A stretch of DNA of 64,000 nucleotides, taken from assembly GCF_963576545.1 (NCBI RefSeq), contig NC_083646.1, positions 25,994,527 to 26,058,526 of the forward strand, in the 5' to 3' direction. This stretch comes from Limanda limanda (taxonomy: Eukaryota; Chordata; Actinopteri; Pleuronectiformes; Pleuronectidae). Shown piece by piece: positions 62,331 through 64,000 of this stretch; positions within the stretch are counted from its first letter, which is position 1; every line of letters starts with the position of its first letter. The translations under genes were made by a program, and so were the position numbers. The notes beneath the pieces are model-generated. The model worked only from the letters and a program-made list of their open reading frames with translations. It was not told where the DNA came from and did no database searches.

Positions 62331-63520
62331 TGGTTTTCAGATATTTTATTGATGAAAGCATCTTTAACCTTTTGACCCATTGGACACATGACAAAATATA
62401 GCAAAACAGCTATAGAGAACATATCCCCTGAAGCCTGATCACTGATTCCAAAGCACTGCCACATCTGCAGTGTCTGATACATTTATAAAAATAACAATCA
62501 TAAAAAATATACATACAAGACAAAAATCTTTTTCTTTTTTTTCAAAGGGTGATTTGTAAAAGACAGCATGGACAGAAATGGGTAACTGAGACAACATGTA
62601 CAAGACGAAGCAGTAATCCACAATCTCTAACCAAGAGGCACAATCACTATTTGACAGAGCTATAGCTAGCTAGTCGGCTTTTCACCGAGTATCAAATGAC
62701 AACACATTGCCTGCGCAATCCGGAGGTTACCGTCGACGTGGACAGTCACTGATAGGAGGAAACAACTGGACAGAGCAGATATGGATTACCTGAATTATGC
62801 GAGACAGAGGACAAGAAAATACACGCTTTTTTTCTTCAGTGAGAGAATTTATCTTTTTGTCGCAGGACTGGGTCGATCCTGGTTTTAGGGCCTAGCCTTC
62901 GTCTTTATGCTTAAAAATCCCCTTTGGGGAAGGCTGCAGTAAAGTTTGCAAAAGATTAAGTGTGTCGGCAAAGCTGTGGCATGTAATCATATACATATAT
63001 ATACGGTTCTTTAAAATGGGTTTGGATTGAAGCATAAAAACCATTAATAGGCATCATCAAAGCAACATTAGAAATGGAATATAAGTTGCAACTTAAAGTA
63101 TGTTGAACCTGGTGTGAACGCAGTTTTATTCACTCTTTTTAAACAACAGGTGATCAAAACAGAAAGCAAATGCTGAAACGGTTGTTTTGGTGCCCCCTGG
63201 AAAAAGGGGCGAGCTGCAGCACTGTGCATTAACTTGCAACCTGACCTGAACAGAGACTGTTTGTACAGTAAAGCATGGTAGCCCTCAAGAGATAGACCCC
63301 ATCACCAGCTGCACCCATCTCTCCAGGCATACTCACTCTGCCTCCTGCCTTTCAACGACTGCATGTCCCCTTCTCTCTATTTGTCTTTTTCCTCGTCTTC
63401 TCTAAAGATGTTTGGCACGACATTTCATTGTCTGAACCCTGAACGGAGCGACTGCAGGCTCCGAATCTACAGCTAAGTTCAAGCTCTTCAGCAGAAGCTG
63501 AGGAATTCCCTGCCAGGGTG
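62331..63520 (-). other. Possible end of a long 3' UTR
   Basis: On the minus strand the sequence is AT-rich with T-rich runs (near 62495-62550). It ends with a canonical AATAAA (62350-62345) followed by GU-rich sequence, as at a vertebrate cleavage site. A second AATAAA lies at about 63130-63125. No coding exon was recognised upstream within the window, so any gene would lie mainly to the right. This is inference only. Confidence 0.3.
62345..62350 (-). terminator. Candidate poly(A) signal AATAAA
   Basis: Minus-strand CAATAAAATATC, followed by TATGTCTCTTATTGTT, which is U/GU-rich. It is one of few such combinations noticed outside transposons. Confidence 0.35.
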
Positions 63521-64000
63521 CTACAGCAAATAGTGTCTCATCGTCATCTGAGGTGTCTCAGCAAATATCCTTCAGCTGCAGGAGGAAGCGTAGGAACACA
63601 CACACAGCAGCTCTCTGTCTGACTCTGACTGGAGCCTGTGCTCTCACTCTGTCTCTTATCTATCAACCTGTGAACTTTTTTCCCTTCTCCGATGAGAAAG
63701 GGAGAAGCACCGCTGTACAAAATACACAGAAAATAGTGGGTGTGTGTGAGCGTGAATCTTTTGCTGATGGTCTATAAGCAGCTGAACAACGCCTGTATTT
63801 GTTAATTGGGTCATTTTATCTTCACTCAGAGGAGATAAAATCTGGATTTTCCACATTGACCATGACTCTACTGGAAACACCATGCTGATGCATGGCTGCT
63901 TATCTGCATCGAAACGTACACAAACAGTGACTGTGCATGATCTCACGTATACATTCACAAGCCTCTGAGCTGCTGATGTCTGTGTGCCTGACTTCGAAAT

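Noticed and set aside
62006..62482. 158-codon minus-strand ORF
   Set aside because: It spans the candidate poly(A) signal, has uneven composition and no recognisable domain; more likely chance in UTR-like DNA.

Overview
The window looks like a gene-poor, repeat-rich stretch of a ray-finned fish genome, probably a percomorph teleost. The reasons are a fish-type L2 LINE, a Rex1-like LINE end, several hAT and TTAA-flanked DNA transposons, a tRNA-derived SINE family of the kind common in percomorphs, many AG/CA microsatellites, and one fish-type TRIM E3 ligase gene with a very short 5' UTR intron. Nothing bacterial, plasmid-like or phage-like is seen. Long ORFs are almost absent outside transposons and that one gene, and most of the DNA is AT-rich and unique-looking.

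Layout. 1-13.9 kb: noncoding DNA with a dispersed repeat remnant, two L2 LINE copies (a short deleted one near 2.0-2.4 kb and a long, almost open one at 3.5-5.5 kb), a 150-bp AG microsatellite, a decayed SINE and a decayed hAT MITE. 14.1-15.7 kb: the only confident protein-coding gene, an intact 460-residue RING/B-box/coiled-coil/PRY-SPRY (TRIM) protein on the minus strand, with a noncoding first exon and an 87-bp intron just upstream. 16.0-16.5 kb: a hAT MITE with clear terminal inverted repeats and an internal GC-rich hairpin. 16.5-24 kb: mostly unassigned, with a decayed SINE and a deleted LINE ending in TTCTGA repeats. 24.0-27.5 kb: a transposon cluster holding a hAT/Charlie-type transposase relic, a short telomere-like tract, and a 963-bp hAT element with a perfect 8-bp target duplication inside an older CpG-rich segment. 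27.5-49.6 kb: a long desert with scattered repeat fragments, microsatellites and two weak exon-like candidates. 49.6-50.3 kb: a dispersed repeat followed by a TTAA-flanked MITE with excellent inverted repeats. 52-59 kb: three tRNA-type SINE copies and a second TTAA MITE. 60.5-61.4 kb: three related or similar dispersed repeats, two of them inverted to each other. 62.3-63.5 kb: minus-strand sequence resembling the end of a long 3' UTR, hinting at a gene to the right of the window.

There is no operon-like or multi-gene system here. The TRIM protein would act alone as a cytoplasmic ubiquitin ligase, with a family link to antiviral or inflammatory signalling. The rest is best read as layers of transposon insertion of different ages. 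Family assignments of repeats rest on recalled features of fish repeats and need a RepeatMasker run to confirm.
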